From the NCBI GenBank assembly GCA_030581615.1, contig JAKTTT010000056.1:62001-126000 (forward strand): 64,000 nucleotides of DNA. Reading direction: 5' to 3'. Source of the DNA: Alloascoidea africana. Its lineage: Eukaryota; Ascomycota; Alloascoideomycetes; Alloascoideales; Alloascoideaceae. The notes beneath the pieces are model-generated. The model saw only the letters and a program-made list of their open reading frames with translations. It searched no databases and was not told the origin of the DNA. Shown piece by piece: positions 40,927-52,344 of this stretch (positions within the stretch are counted from its first letter, which is position 1; each line of letters begins with the position of its first letter). A program made the position numbers and the translations under genes.

Positions 40927-41655
40927 ATGGCTTCAAATCCTCCGGGTGCTTGCTGCGCACAGGGCTACTACCACATTGGTACTCCAAAGGGTTCGGACAC
41001 CAAGCTATATGGCTATAACTCCTATGAAGTTGGTGATGCTTCCCTAAAGTCCAAGAAGATTATTGTTATCATTACCGATGTGTTTGGCTACGAATTTGTC
41101 AACGTCCGTCTGATCGCAGATCAATTTGCGGCTGCTGGATATTACACCGTTATTCCAGATATTCTCTTCAACGATCCTGTCGTGAAGGGAAAGACCCCAG
41201 ATCTCCCAACATGGCTCGCACAGCACAAACCCGAGCCTGTTCGTGAGGTTTTAAACACGGTCGTTGACGGATTGATTGCCGATTACAAGCCTTCGTTTAT
41301 TGGTGCTGTGGGCTACTGCTTTGGCGCCAAATTTGTAGTGAACCTCGCTGCTACAGATAAGATCCAGGCAGGTGCGATTGCGCATCCTTCTTTTGTCACA
41401 ATTGAGGAGGTTGCGGACATTAAGCAACCAATTTTGATCAATGCTGCCGAAACCGACACGATTTTCCCCCCAGAGCTGAGACATGCCACTGAGGAAAAAC
41501 TGAAGGAGATCAAGGCTTCCTACTTCATCACCTTGGCTAGCGGAACGGTTCACGGCTTTGCTGTGCGAGGCGATCTGGAGAACCCCGCCGAAAAGCTTGG
41601 CAAGGAAAAGGCTTTTGCGGACCAAGTTTTCTGGTTTGATACACATTCTAAATAG
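40927..41655 (+). CDS. AIM2: Dienelactone hydrolase family protein (Aim2-like)
   Basis: This 242-residue alpha/beta hydrolase is close in length to yeast Aim2 (246). The catalytic triad is visible as Cys131 in GYCFGAK, Asp177 in AAETDTIFP and His209 in GTVHGFAVRG. The N-terminal PPGACCAQGYYHIGTPKG and TDVFGYEFVNVRLIADQFA are characteristic of the fungal group. The physiological substrate of Aim2 is not established. The yeast gene was named from a mitochondrial inheritance screen. It shares a promoter with COQ5. Confidence 0.9.
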   Translation: MASNPPGACCAQGYYHIGTPKGSDTKLYGYNSYEVGDASLKSKKIIVIITDVFGYEFVNVRLIADQFAAAGYYTVIPDILFNDPVVKGKTPDLPTWLAQHKPEPVREVLNTVVDGLIADYKPSFIGAVGYCFGAKFVVNLAATDKIQAGAIAHPSFVTIEEVADIKQPILINAAETDTIFPPELRHATEEKLKEIKASYFITLASGTVHGFAVRGDLENPAEKLGKEKAFADQVFWFDTHSK

Positions 41656-43113
41656 ATTCTGTTGCATGAACTCCTTAAAAGGCCAGCTGTATCATCAGCA
41701 AGTTTTAGAGTTGCAGATCATGGGATAAACACTTATAAACACAATATATGCTAGATATGTCATGGTAAAAGCTCAATGGCATTGTAAACAATAACTAGAT
41801 TGGTGGAGCAGAGCGGTTTTTTGTTTGCTGAAGAGGCATCTCGGATTTTGCGGAGTGAAAAATAAACAATTGTATGGCAAGGTTGGAGAGACCAACAGTC
41901 AAACAGACAAATTCAGGATCAATTCACTATATAGGTCTGTTGATTTTCGATTCAGGAACGTTTTTGTGAAAAGGCTTGTCCCAGAGCAGCTTCTTCCCTG
42001 AGAGCATGTGTAATTGAAGCCCGAGATGGCGTTTATCAGATCCACATGCAAAAAAAGATTAAGCTTTTGATCCAGACCCTCAATAGATGGTTTGGATTAC
42101 TTGGAGTCACTATGTCACTAAAACAATTTGAAGGCTTAAACGGTTTTAAAAAAAAATTATTGACCTATTGAGAATATTTCTAGAATGATTCCATTGTGAG
42201 TTTCGTTGATAAAACTCTTGGTATGAATACTCAACAAAATCTTTCCTGCAGTTACTCTGAAAAACAATTAAAAGCACAATAAAAGGGGGGAAGCACCAGA
42301 CTGTTTTCATATCTCTAAGCCTCTTAATAAGAACATTTATTCAGTTCATAAAGCCTTGATCATTGTCTCCAAAACAGAGAATACTACATGCATGCACGCA
42401 TAACGGCAAGGGCATGTCAGACATTCTGCACTTCCCATCTTCCTGAAGGTAAGAAGGGCAATTGTAGAAACTTTATGTAAAGCAAAAAGATTATGATAAA
42501 ACTCTTGAAAACAATCTATGCTTGACTTAAAGTCGTCATATGCTTTAACCAATGTAACTCGGGAAGCACTAGTGGAGAAAGTTATCAAAATGCACCTGGT
42601 GAAGTTTCCGATAGCTCTAAAAATGACAATAAAAAAAGAAAAAATGTTCAAAGCATGGGAAGGTTGAAAGTTTGAGTCCTTGTTTGTTCCATCGCATGAC
42701 ACAACTCAGATAATTGAAGGACAAGCAGCCCGCAAGTCAACTTTACCATCGTGCTCAGCTCAGCACAAATTTAACGACTCTTGAACCCCAACTGTTGAAG
42801 ATTCATATCTGACTTCTAGCATCACCGGTTTATAGTTACTTCAAACCAAGGATATCGTACAGACACAGAACGAGATGTAAGCCCAAACGTTGAATTCGTG
42901 TATATACAAGACACAAAAATACGCTATTCCAGAACGACTTGATATATTCATACAAAACCCTATGCATTCTCCTTTATCCTGAACCCTTTATGTGATGTTT
43001 AATATTGAATCATGAATTTGAATAGAAAAAGACTTCAATTTTGATAGTGGAACTACCTTCATTGTTAAAGTAGATTCCCTTTCTACCGGTATACCACCAG
43101 CTATTAGAGGCTT
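41656..43113. other. Intergenic region between the hydrolase and the FLC gene
   Basis: This 1.46-kb AT-rich stretch between converging genes has no credible gene. The longest frame (complement of 42346-42702) lacks an ATG start and resembles no family. Confidence 0.45.
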
Positions 43114-45351
43114 TCAGCCAGTGTAGCAGCCTCTATAACTATTCCCTATCGTCCTATTCGATGATCCATAAGGACTAAAAGATCCATTTTCTGATTTTGG
43201 TCCCTGAGACGAAGGCGGGAACATAATGGAACCTCCGCCTCCTGCGAAATTAGTGACAGATGTCTTTTTGGAATTGGCGTTCGATGAATCAAATGGGTCA
43301 ACAGTGGTACGAAGCGTTTCGGTGTCATTACTCACAAGATCGTGTCCTCGTAGAACCACAGCACCAAGAGCATCCAACTCTGTGTCTGCAGCATTGTGTT
43401 GTTTTTCTTTTTTCCGGTTTGTAAAAGAAAACCTGTCATCTCTAACCTGCTGATATCTTGAATCGGGATTCGTGAATACCATTGCAACAACACATGATGC
43501 AATGATAGAAATTAGTAGAAAAGCGGAAAATGCAGCATTCAACATAAAAAAGACAACTCCCGATATGGAAGCAACAACATCTGGTTGTCCAAATACCTTT
43601 GAAAAGAGAAGAAAGAGTATAGAGTTCAACAGAGATATTGTACATATTGCAATATTTAAAATGTTTGTTCTGCTGTCCATATACGGCTTGAATATACAAG
43701 TCAAGAGAAAATAGGATAATTCAATGAGGAATATCCCACAAGCCTGCACTTGGCCATGCTCCTGAGCAAAGGCGATAAGAATGGATTTGAACAAGATATA
43801 GCAAAGCGAGAGAATCACAAAAAAATAAGCAGGGGCTCGAAAGTGCACGTACAGAAAGCCTAGTCGATTTAGCATTTTTGCATCAGAATAGAGAAGGTAA
43901 GCTGGGTTCTTGAAGAGTTTTATCGAACTCCGCGCACAGACAGTGACTTTGTAACTGGCAAATAACAGTAAGGAATTGACACTCACCAGGAGAATAACGG
44001 CTGCAGCTACTATAGCTGGGGAATCCCGCTGGATCAATTCCCAAAAGCATAACAAGTTTATTTGAGGATAGCTGATCACAAACAGTCTGTACATAGAGCC
44101 TTTAAGAATTGATGTCCAGTATTTCCTGTAATTCGCAAATCTAGTTTTGTAGCATATGTTTAGCTTAACCAAGCACTCTGTTGTCCATTTGAATATGAAG
44201 CAGCATATCGCCAAGATTAATGCCATTAAGAAAAAAAAAGTTATTGAAGTAACAAAAAGGTTTGTTATTTCTATTCTTGCAAGATAAGAAACTCGCTGCA
44301 CACCTCGAAGAACCAGAATCACACTTCCCAAGTCGTCGGATTTCTCGTCCGTGGTATAAAGACTTGTGGTATCTAAATAGTCGGTGGTCGATCGTTTTCG
44401 AAGCGCTACTCTGGCAAGTCTAGCTGCCTCAGGCAAACTCTGTATTGCCGGTTTATTCATAAACAATTTTGGAATTCTTCTGGATACTTTATCAATCGCA
44501 CTCCCAATATGCTTCATAATATCCCGCTTCTGTTTTTGAACGGATATTGAAATGACATTCTCATTGAGCAATATATCTGAACTTTCGCCACCGGTAGCCT
44601 GTACGTACCAATTGATAATTTTTTGCATGAAGCCTACCCTAATTATTCCTAGTGTCCATTGAAAGTTCTGGGCCCAAGCACCAGCTATTGGGGGACAGGA
44701 TTGAACCGCCATCATACTGGTCACTGCAATCGATTGAAAGTAGACAAACAAGCCCACAGAGTTGGCTGCTATATGGCTGGCTGTATTGGAATGGCCAAAA
44801 ATTGATGCCATCCCACTTGATATTAATCCCAAACCAGCGATAACTGCGATGGGCCATTGAACATATTTTGTCTGTACTGTTTTCCCATTCGAAAGAATAG
44901 CTTCAACACAAGCAACTGGCTCTGTGGTGTTATCTGTGGTGTAGACCACAACTCTTACTTTCCCATCAAGGTTAGGGACAGTGTATGCTATGCCTGGAAT
45001 TTGAGAGGTAATGTCGTCCCCCACGCTGTAGTCTGTTACCAAATCTATCCGGCCAGCATCCAAAGGACAGACTGTGGAAATTCCAAGAGAGCAAAGTGAT
45101 ATTTCTTGTGTCACTACTGTTAAACCATAGGCAATCACTTCGATTTTAGCTATAGCTTTCCCCGAGATCGTTGTCGTGGCTTCAACTTCAAAAGTTACTG
45201 TGCTATTTTCGGGGAAGAAAGTTACTTTGAAAAAGGAGGCTGTCACCTGTGAATCAGCCATACAAGTCAGAAGAGAAGAAGACTCTATATAATTTGCAGC
45301 CAGGATGCGACTGAGCACGTTCAGGAACGCCAGCGCGAAGATGAGGCGCAT
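43114..45351 (-). CDS. FLC2: FLC/TRP-like membrane protein (ML-like domain plus TRP region)
   Basis: This 745-residue protein has a signal peptide (MRLIFALAFLNVLSRILAA). A luminal ML-like domain of about 145 residues carries paired cysteines and the TTTISGKAIAKIEVIAYG strand. It is followed by about nine membrane segments that make up the TRP-like region (LFVTSITFFFLMALILAICCF; YFFVILSLCYILFKSILIAF; ISGVVFFMLNAAFSAFLLI) and a hydrophilic C-terminal tail from about 640. Flc1-3 proteins sit in the ER/Golgi/plasma membrane. They were first linked to FAD import into the ER and later to calcium release and cell-wall integrity. TATATATA at 45491-45498 lies about 140 bp upstream. The exact paralogue (FLC1, 2 or 3) is not resolvable; the symbol stands for the family. 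Confidence 0.85.
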   Translation of the reverse strand: MRLIFALAFLNVLSRILAANYIESSSLLTCMADSQVTASFFKVTFFPENSTVTFEVEATTTISGKAIAKIEVIAYGLTVVTQEISLCSLGISTVCPLDAGRIDLVTDYSVGDDITSQIPGIAYTVPNLDGKVRVVVYTTDNTTEPVACVEAILSNGKTVQTKYVQWPIAVIAGLGLISSGMASIFGHSNTASHIAANSVGLFVYFQSIAVTSMMAVQSCPPIAGAWAQNFQWTLGIIRVGFMQKIINWYVQATGGESSDILLNENVISISVQKQKRDIMKHIGSAIDKVSRRIPKLFMNKPAIQSLPEAARLARVALRKRSTTDYLDTTSLYTTDEKSDDLGSVILVLRGVQRVSYLARIEITNLFVTSITFFFLMALILAICCFIFKWTTECLVKLNICYKTRFANYRKYWTSILKGSMYRLFVISYPQINLLCFWELIQRDSPAIVAAAVILLVSVNSLLLFASYKVTVCARSSIKLFKNPAYLLYSDAKMLNRLGFLYVHFRAPAYFFVILSLCYILFKSILIAFAQEHGQVQACGIFLIELSYFLLTCIFKPYMDSRTNILNIAICTISLLNSILFLLFSKVFGQPDVVASISGVVFFMLNAAFSAFLLISIIASCVVAMVFTNPDSRYQQVRDDRFSFTNRKKEKQHNAADTELDALGAVVLRGHDLVSNDTETLRTTVDPFDSSNANSKKTSVTNFAGGGGSIMFPPSSQGPKSENGSFSPYGSSNRTIGNSYRGCYTG

Positions 45352-46058
45352 TTCGAAACTTGACAGAAATTGTTTCTTCGGAAGTCGTCCTTGTCACAAA
45401 GCTTGTCTTGAAAGAGAACGAAGTGAGAGGAACCAAAAAGGTGGATGAAGGCCAAAGTCGAGACTTGCTCAGTGTTGAAACAAGGAGGAATATATATAAC
45501 AGTAATGTTCAGTGAAGATGTTACAGGAAGACATAGGCTTCGCCCTCCTCCGATGTAGTAGAAAGAGTGTCCAGTTCCTGGATTCAGAGCTTCTAGACGC
45601 GCATCAGGAACATCAGCACAGGGCGCACAATGGCGGATATTTAATATTTGAGATAATGATGTTTCTGTTTTGGGTCCCAGCCTTTTGGTGCTTACTGGCG
45701 GGAAATCACCTTCTAATTCTTTGAGGGTATGAGATTTAAAGCCACTTCATATCGATGAGCTCTAAAAGTCGATTTTACCAAATCGTTCGTTTTCGCTATG
45801 ACATAAAGGCGGCCTTTCCCTCTAACTATCTGATCCCGTGTATCCAATTCTAAGCCATGATCAGCATAAACTCAAAGGTTCACTAATTTCAGCTCATCCG
45901 ATTTTTGAACCCCACGAACCAATCTGGATCAAAATGTCGTTAATGTGTGGATTGAGAAAGTAGCAGCTACCTTTTAGAAGCTTGTGTAGTTACCCTACCA
46001 TACAGCGCCGATATACTCAAACAGCGGAAGAACCAAAGCTCAGTCTTCACCAGTCAAC
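45352..46058. promoter_or_regulatory. Intergenic region between FLC and EMC6 (divergent)
   Basis: This 707-bp stretch between divergent starts has no gene. TATATATA at 45491-45498 suits the FLC promoter. The 70-codon frame at 45512 has no family resemblance. Confidence 0.45.
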
Positions 46059-46525
46059 ATGTCACAAACAATTGAGGAGCGTCTGATAAATCCCATAGCG
46101 ACTCAGAGCATAAAAAATAACAATAAGGTATGCTTTTGACCTTTTGGGCTATGGTTTGAGCAGCAAGCCATCAGGTTCGCTTCGGTGGCATTCTTTCACT
46201 GAGTGGAATATGGAAATCTAGAGCAAACCATCACTCACAAGCTCTTTCGTGTTTTTTGTAGGTTCTACAACGAATTCGGGATGTGACTTCTCTGGCATTT
46301 GGCGTTGGCGCGGGAATACTGAGATTGGAGGCATATGAGGGATTTGCTCTATATTTGGTGGCATCACTGGTGACGACATTATTGATTTACATAACTTTGA
46401 CAAAGTGCAATGCTTCAAAGTACTTTGAGCATACAGTATCCGACTTTTTCTTTGGAGATATGGTTCGGGGGCTTTCCAGCTTTGTTCTGACGTGGACAAT
46501 GGTTTATGGTTTGGTGGACATGTAA
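46059..46525 (+). CDS. EMC6: ER membrane protein complex subunit 6
   Basis: EMC6 is a small core subunit of the ER membrane complex that inserts membrane proteins. The exons are 46059-46127 and 46262-46525, 110 residues; yeast Emc6 has 108. Exon 1 gives MSQTIEERLINPIATQSIKN and ends in NNK. The 134-nt intron (donor GTATGC, acceptor TTGTAG) joins it in phase 0 to VLQRIRDVTSLAFGVGAGIL. The two or three membrane segments, the central YEGFALYLVASLVTTLLIY and the end SSFVLTWTMVYGLVDM correspond to GLxGFIFYF..L and TYVLFWTFLYGMVH of the family. The first exon is too short to appear as an open frame on its own. Confidence 0.9.
46128..46261 (+). other. Intron in EMC6
   Basis: This 134-nt intron in phase 0 has donor GTATGC after AAG and acceptor TTTTGTAG. 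The branch site is not a clean CTAAC; CACTCAC about 30 nt before the acceptor is the nearest candidate. Confidence 0.82.
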
Positions 46526-49177
46526 GAGGGATTGCTATCTGACAAGACTGTGCAAGGTAATAAGTATGGGTCTTCCCGGCTTATCAGGAGGCCAGCCATT
46601 TCTAGGGATATATTGAGAGTTTAGAATCTTGTATTTTCCAAGAGTTTAATGATGCACTTGTGAATGTCTCTCAAAGTTTCCATTTATTAAAAAGAAAGAG
46701 CTAAATGCTGAGTCAAATGCCAAAGTTTAGGGGCATTCAAGCCATTCAAGGGTATATTAAAATCTGAACCTCAGAAACAAAGCTCACCACTAAATGGGCG
46801 CAGCTTATATTCATTTTATAGTAATTCTACTATTAATCCGGTTTTCCCCGTCCTCAAAATCAGATTTTGAGGTAAAATCGTAAGTTGAAAGGCAATATTC
46901 AGTGCCAGGAAACCTATTTTATATTACTCCAAGGGTGCATTTTGCAGCTCAAACGTTTTGTGTACTACAGGTAGTAAGTGTGTCTGGATTAAAATGAAAC
47001 TTATAGCTGTGCATTTTCAGACTATCCAAACCTTTTGCAAAGAGTCTGTATCCTATTACCAATTAATTATGAACCTTTTTACAACTTTTCATCATAAAGC
47101 TTTCTGTTAAAATAGACTTCTGTTATCAGTAGTTAATTTGAATTCAAAAAATATCTAAAGTTCAAATTGTCACTAATTGGAGGCAGATTTAATTGTTTGA
47201 CAGTTAGGTGACATCCTATCTAAAAGAAATGTTGCTGATTGAAAGAATAATTTCAAGCCCCACATGTTTGTTAGAGTTTTAACTATCAATCATGGCAAAA
47301 ATATCAGATAACATTAAATTTTATTGAAATGTCAGAATTTAGATTCAAAATGAAAATTAAACAAAAATAGAAGGATTAATATCAATATCTCTCCAAAATA
47401 GAAAAGGTTTTCTTTTGGTAAAACTTGAAAAAGGTTTAATGTAAAAGAAATCACGAACTTCACTAATAATGCAATGTCGACAAGTAGTAATTTCTTATTA
47501 ATCTGCACAGGTGGGTCTGCATCGCTCTTCGATCAGTTTTCGAAAGCAAAGTATTAGAACTCGCTGTTTAGTTACTATTTGTAATACTAAAGGCTATATG
47601 CTCATATTTGCACTCTATATTGAGTCAATCATGTTCAGAAATCACACGCACCAAGACACGTTTCCTAAATACAAGGAGAAAAATGATAACTTGAGAAGAA
47701 CACACAATTGGAACCTTCGTTCTGACTGCTATTTGAGAATCAAAAAGTCAAACAATTTGCTTGAACATTCTATCTATAATGTACATTATAATAGCCTTAC
47801 TAGTACCATCTCAATATATCAATCTTAAAGTATTGGTTCTTGAAATTCATCCCGAATCATTTTTACCCGATTCGGGCATTTTCCTAAAGGGACCCATTCC
47901 CGATCAGCGAATACCATTTCACTTTCCGATCCGTACCCCGTTTACTAGAGCATCTTTGTCTTGGAAGCAACTGAGGATTTGATAGGCAGTTATAGCAAAG
48001 AAACTACCATTCGTCCCTTTCATTTTGTATTGATCTGTAGAAGTTGACTCCCAAAACTTGTGTCCTAAAAGTAGCAACAATTGTGGCATGAAAAATCCCT
48101 GTCACCACTCTAGCTGTGGACGATGATGCATCAACTTCAAAAGCTGAGAATATGGACAAAGGTTTTGCTTACTTCCTTGAGTTCTGGTCTACAATTATCT
48201 GACGTAGTGTTAGGGACTCCTATAGTAAATTCTTCCAAAGTAATCACAAACATCCCTTTCGCCCTTTGATCCGTCGCGGTCTGTCGACATGTCTCAACCA
48301 GTAGCCACTTCTTTGTTATTGTAATATTCGGAGCCCAATCATGTCTCGTCTACTGTTGGAAGCCCAACTTCAAATAAGCGGGGAATCTCTCTGTCTTGTT
48401 TTATTGAAGAGCTGAATGGAGTTCCATGTAAAAAGGATACAAGGAGAAAAGGACCAAGTTCTATTTTTCCCGTATAGGTGCAACTGATTTGAAACCCCAT
48501 TTTTGCTTCTGGTTATCACGGCCTCTTATCAAAAGCCCAAATGGCCTTCTAATGTTCGATCATTTTGGTTCAACAACATATTGTGGTCTGGAGTGTTTAT
48601 TAAAACGTTTAATCTGACAACGCCCCTAGGACAATGGATGTGCAATGCTTGCAACATAAGCTTTGTTATCCAGCTGCGGCAATCTCCAGCACAATAAGTA
48701 GACCTTAGAAATTAGTTCAAATAATAGTTTGCCGCTCCCCGCATTCCAAAAACAGGAACATGAACTGCTTTTTTGTAAAATAGATTGTTAATTAAAAAGT
48801 CGATCTAGATGAGATTTGAATCTTCGTATCAATACCCAGAACATATCTAGCACAATATGATGCTCTCTACACGCTTTGATAATCTCTCAAAAATATTAGG
48901 ATATACGGTTTAACTTGTTCTAATTACTGATCGTCCTGGTCTTTAGACCAAGATGACTATCAAAAATATCTACCTGTTCCCCGCAGCTCATGACTCTGAG
49001 AGGTTCACCACATCTTCGCGGTCGGAAATGCCAGAAAAAGAAGTAGATTTTGAATTCCTACTCGGAGACTCCTGAAATGTTAAGGACCATTTAAAGACGT
49101 TCAAATCTGGCCTTTTTCAATTTCTGTGGCTAAAAGCTTCAGATTATCTTCAGCACCTGAGACGATAAACTTCAAAA
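46526..49177. other. 2.65-kb AT-rich intergenic region before acetyl-CoA synthetase
   Basis: No credible gene is visible; the longest frame (106 codons from 47511) is not family-like. A perfect inverted repeat (CCCGAATC...GATTCGGG) lies at 47851-47876 and overlaps a Reb1-type TTACCCG at 47863-47869. The rest serves as the 3' flank of EMC6 and the long promoter of the synthetase gene. Confidence 0.5.
47851..47876. repeat. Perfect 8-bp inverted repeat with 10-nt spacer
   Basis: CCCGAATC and GATTCGGG are exact complements around a 10-nt spacer that includes TTACCC. It could be a hairpin or a symmetric protein site. Confidence 0.7.
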
Positions 49178-51238
49178 ATGTCCGAGACAACTTCTAACGC
49201 TAAAACAGAGGCAGTTCCAAACGGAAACAAACCCTCAGAAGAAGGAAAACAAAATCAACATGTTGATAGAGTGTTTCCTCCATCTGATTACCACGAAAAG
49301 TATCCAAATGCATATCTCAAAAACTTTGAGGACTACCAAAAGATGTACAGACAATCAGTCGATGATCCCGAGACCTTTTATGGAAATCAAGCTAGAAATC
49401 TTATTGACTGGGTTACACCTTTTAAAACGGTCCTTAGTGGAGATTTCGAACATGGAGATGCTGCATGGTTTTTAGAAGGCCAGTTGAATGCTTGCTACAA
49501 TTGCGTTGACAGACACGCTTTGAAAACCCCGGATAAGGTTGCTATCATCTACGAGGCTGATGAGCCCACCGATGGTAGAAATATCACTTTTGGTGAACTC
49601 TTCCGAGATGTTTGTCGATTAGCAAACGTTCTTATTTCTTTTGGTGTGAAAAAAGGTGATTGTGTAACAGTTTACATGCCCATGATTCCAGAATCTATTG
49701 TGACTCTTCTCGCCATTTGCCGTATCGGTGCTATGCATTCTGTTGTGTTCTGCGGTTTTTCTTCAACTTCTCTCAGGGATAGAATGAAGAATGCTGACTC
49801 GAGAATTGTGATCACGACAGATCAATCCACAAGAGGAGGCAGAATCATTGAGACCAAGAGAATTGTGGACGAGGCTCTTAAAAGCTGCCCTGATGTAAAG
49901 CATTGTTTGGTTTATAAGCGAACTGGCAACTCTATTCCTTGGACCGAAGGAAGAGATTATTGGTGGGACGAGGAAGTGGTGAAATACAGAGCTTACTGCC
50001 CTCCTGTTCCTGTTAGTGCAGAGGATCCCCTTTTCATGCTCTATACTTCAGGATCCACTGGTACTCCAAAAGGGTTGGTACATGCTACTGGTGGATATCT
50101 TGTTGCAGCTATTCAGACGGCAAAATATGTCTTTGATTTGCAACCCGATGATAGCTTTTTCTGCTGTGCGGATATCGGTTGGGTTACAGGTCACACCTAC
50201 ATTTGCTATGGAACATTGGGATTAGGAAGAACAACAATCATGTACGAAGGTACTCCTGGATATCCAAACTGTTCCAGGTATTGGGACATCATCGAGAAGC
50301 ACAAGATTACCCACTTCTATGTTGCACCCACAGCTTTGCGTTTATTGAAAAGAGCTGGTGATAGTTGGATTCACCATGATTTCTCCTCTCTGAAAATGAT
50401 TGCATCTGTGGGAGAGCCAATTGCTCATGAAGTTTGGGAGTGGTATAACAAGCTCATTGGAAGAAACAAAACCCATCTTATTGATAGTTACTGGCAGACA
50501 GAGACTGGATCGCAAGTTCTCTGCTCTTGCGTTGGAGTGGCACCTACAAAACCAGGAGCAGCTTCATTCCCCATATTTGGAATTGACACAATGATTGTAG
50601 ATCCCATAACAGGAGAGGAACTAAAAGGAGACGGTGTGGAAGGTGTTCTTGCTATCAGGAAGCCGTTCCCATCAATGGCAAGAACTGTCTGGAAGGACCA
50701 TAACCGCTACGTCAACACATATCTAAAATCGTTCCCTAATAGGAAAACCAACATTTACAATACGGGTGATGGATGTGCCAGAGATGATGACGGATTGTAC
50801 TGGGTCAGAGGAAGAGTCGATGATGTTGTCAACGTTTCTGGGCACCGATTATCAACTGCAGAAATTGAGTCAGCTGTATTGGAACACCCTGCTGCGGCCG
50901 AATCAATTGCTGTTGGAATAGCTGACGAGTTAACTGGGCAAGCTGTACACTCATTTGTCTCTCTGAAGAAGGACCCGCCAAAGGATCAAATCGAACATCT
51001 CAAACGAGAGCTCCGACTTACTATTAGAAAGGAGATTGGACCTTTTGCGGCCCCGCGTGGAATCTGGATTGTGGATGATTTACCAAAGACAAGATCAGGA
51101 AAGCTGATGAGAAGAATTGTGAGGAAAATCTTGAACGGTGAGGAAGATTCTTTGGGAGACATATCCACTTTGTCAAACCCAGAAGTTGTCCCTCATTTGA
51201 TTGAAGTTGTCAAGGCTGGGAGAGCACTCGCAGCCTAA
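49178..51238 (+). CDS. ACS1: Acetyl-CoA synthetase (acetate-CoA ligase)
   Basis: The enzyme makes acetyl-CoA from acetate, ATP and CoA for lipid synthesis, gluconeogenic growth and histone acetylation. The product is 686 residues, within the usual 650-715. AMP-binding signatures are present: [35 protein letters not shown], the hinge region near [20 protein letters not shown], and the catalytic Lys in TRSGKLMRR near residue 650. The N-terminal ACAS part has [21 protein letters not shown], and [17 protein letters not shown] is typical. No organelle signal is seen; the C-terminus (GRALAA) is not a peroxisomal SKL. ACS1 versus ACS2 cannot be decided here. The gene converges with SEC16. Confidence 0.95.
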   Translation: MSETTSNAKTEAVPNGNKPSEEGKQNQHVDRVFPPSDYHEKYPNAYLKNFEDYQKMYRQSVDDPETFYGNQARNLIDWVTPFKTVLSGDFEHGDAAWFLEGQLNACYNCVDRHALKTPDKVAIIYEADEPTDGRNITFGELFRDVCRLANVLISFGVKKGDCVTVYMPMIPESIVTLLAICRIGAMHSVVFCGFSSTSLRDRMKNADSRIVITTDQSTRGGRIIETKRIVDEALKSCPDVKHCLVYKRTGNSIPWTEGRDYWWDEEVVKYRAYCPPVPVSAEDPLFMLYTSGSTGTPKGLVHATGGYLVAAIQTAKYVFDLQPDDSFFCCADIGWVTGHTYICYGTLGLGRTTIMYEGTPGYPNCSRYWDIIEKHKITHFYVAPTALRLLKRAGDSWIHHDFSSLKMIASVGEPIAHEVWEWYNKLIGRNKTHLIDSYWQTETGSQVLCSCVGVAPTKPGAASFPIFGIDTMIVDPITGEELKGDGVEGVLAIRKPFPSMARTVWKDHNRYVNTYLKSFPNRKTNIYNTGDGCARDDDGLYWVRGRVDDVVNVSGHRLSTAEIESAVLEHPAAAESIAVGIADELTGQAVHSFVSLKKDPPKDQIEHLKRELRLTIRKEIGPFAAPRGIWIVDDLPKTRSGKLMRRIVRKILNGEEDSLGDISTLSNPEVVPHLIEVVKAGRALAA

Positions 51239-52344
51239 ACACCAGTGAGTAGTTCAATTACATAAAACTGTCCTTAGTATATAAGCCTCTTTCGCCTATT
51301 GGGAATTTAAGACAAGTTGACTTTTCCGCTCATTTCATTGCTATGTAAGTCCAACTAGAAATCTGGCCATTCAGCAAACCTTTGGTGAAGTCCCAGATCA
51401 GTCGGCGCCATTATCACCAGAATATCAAAAATGGGGTTGAGCATGGGACAGACTGGTGGCTCATCTTTTAATGTTGAAAAAGAAGCCGTTTTCTATTGAA
51501 TTCTACTCTATGCACCCAATGAATCCCAGGGATAGCATCCTCCAGAGATTCATCAAAGACTTGCCAATTGTATACCGGGCGTAATGACTTTGGTCTCCAA
51601 TTTTTTGTGCAAACCCGCTGACTTCATCTCATAGCTACCGTCTTCCAGAAGAGTTGAATCAAGGGACATCCCTTTTACTAATCGCAAGCTTCAGATTCAT
51701 TCCTGATTTTGCTCACAAGGCGTACTACCTCACTTCCTCCACCATTGACAAAAATATACAAGTTGGCGTTTTTGTTTGTGAGCATCTGTTAGTGACTTAT
51801 ATGTAACAGCCTTACAAAGAGAGAAATCTAGGGTGTGCTGCTCTCCACACCATTGTATCAGGCTATGATTGAAACATCTGAAGGAGAGATTGTTGGATGC
51901 TTGAAATGCATTTCCCATCCAGCTTCGTTGCTTAACAAGGAACTTGAAAATGATACATAAATTGTACAATTTGGAGAGGACTTACAAATGATGGAAATGT
52001 TTGTGTCCTGACCGCTATGGCTTAGCAAGGGTCCATGAAAAAACAAGAACTCGCAGACGCGCGGCTGAATGGATGATTAAGCCACCACATGCACAAAAGC
52101 CAGCTTGCATAAAGCCAAAGGTTTGTCACATAGCGTGCCAGTTAGCAGATCTCCATCCAGTATAGGCTTTGAATTGGTGTGGAGATATCCTCTGAGGATT
52201 TAATAATATAATCGTGAGGATATGGAGAAAACTAAGAAACCGCTATTTAATATTGCCTATACTTAGAATATTGTCGAAGCTGTCCATCCATACATGTGAT
52301 AGCATCACCGCACTATGTGCAAGAACAAGACACACCCACAAAGA
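51239..52344. terminator. Convergent region between acetyl-CoA synthetase and SEC16
   Basis: This 1.1-kb stretch between converging genes has no credible gene. Small minus-strand frames (51730-52046) resemble no family. Polyadenylation of both genes must occur here. Confidence 0.4.

Noticed and set aside
42346-42702. 118-codon minus-strand frame
   Set aside because: Begins with GTG, has no in-frame ATG near the start and matches no family.
47511-47982. Two short plus-strand frames in the gene-free region
   Set aside because: AT-rich, no motifs, and no splice arrangement that produces a familiar protein.
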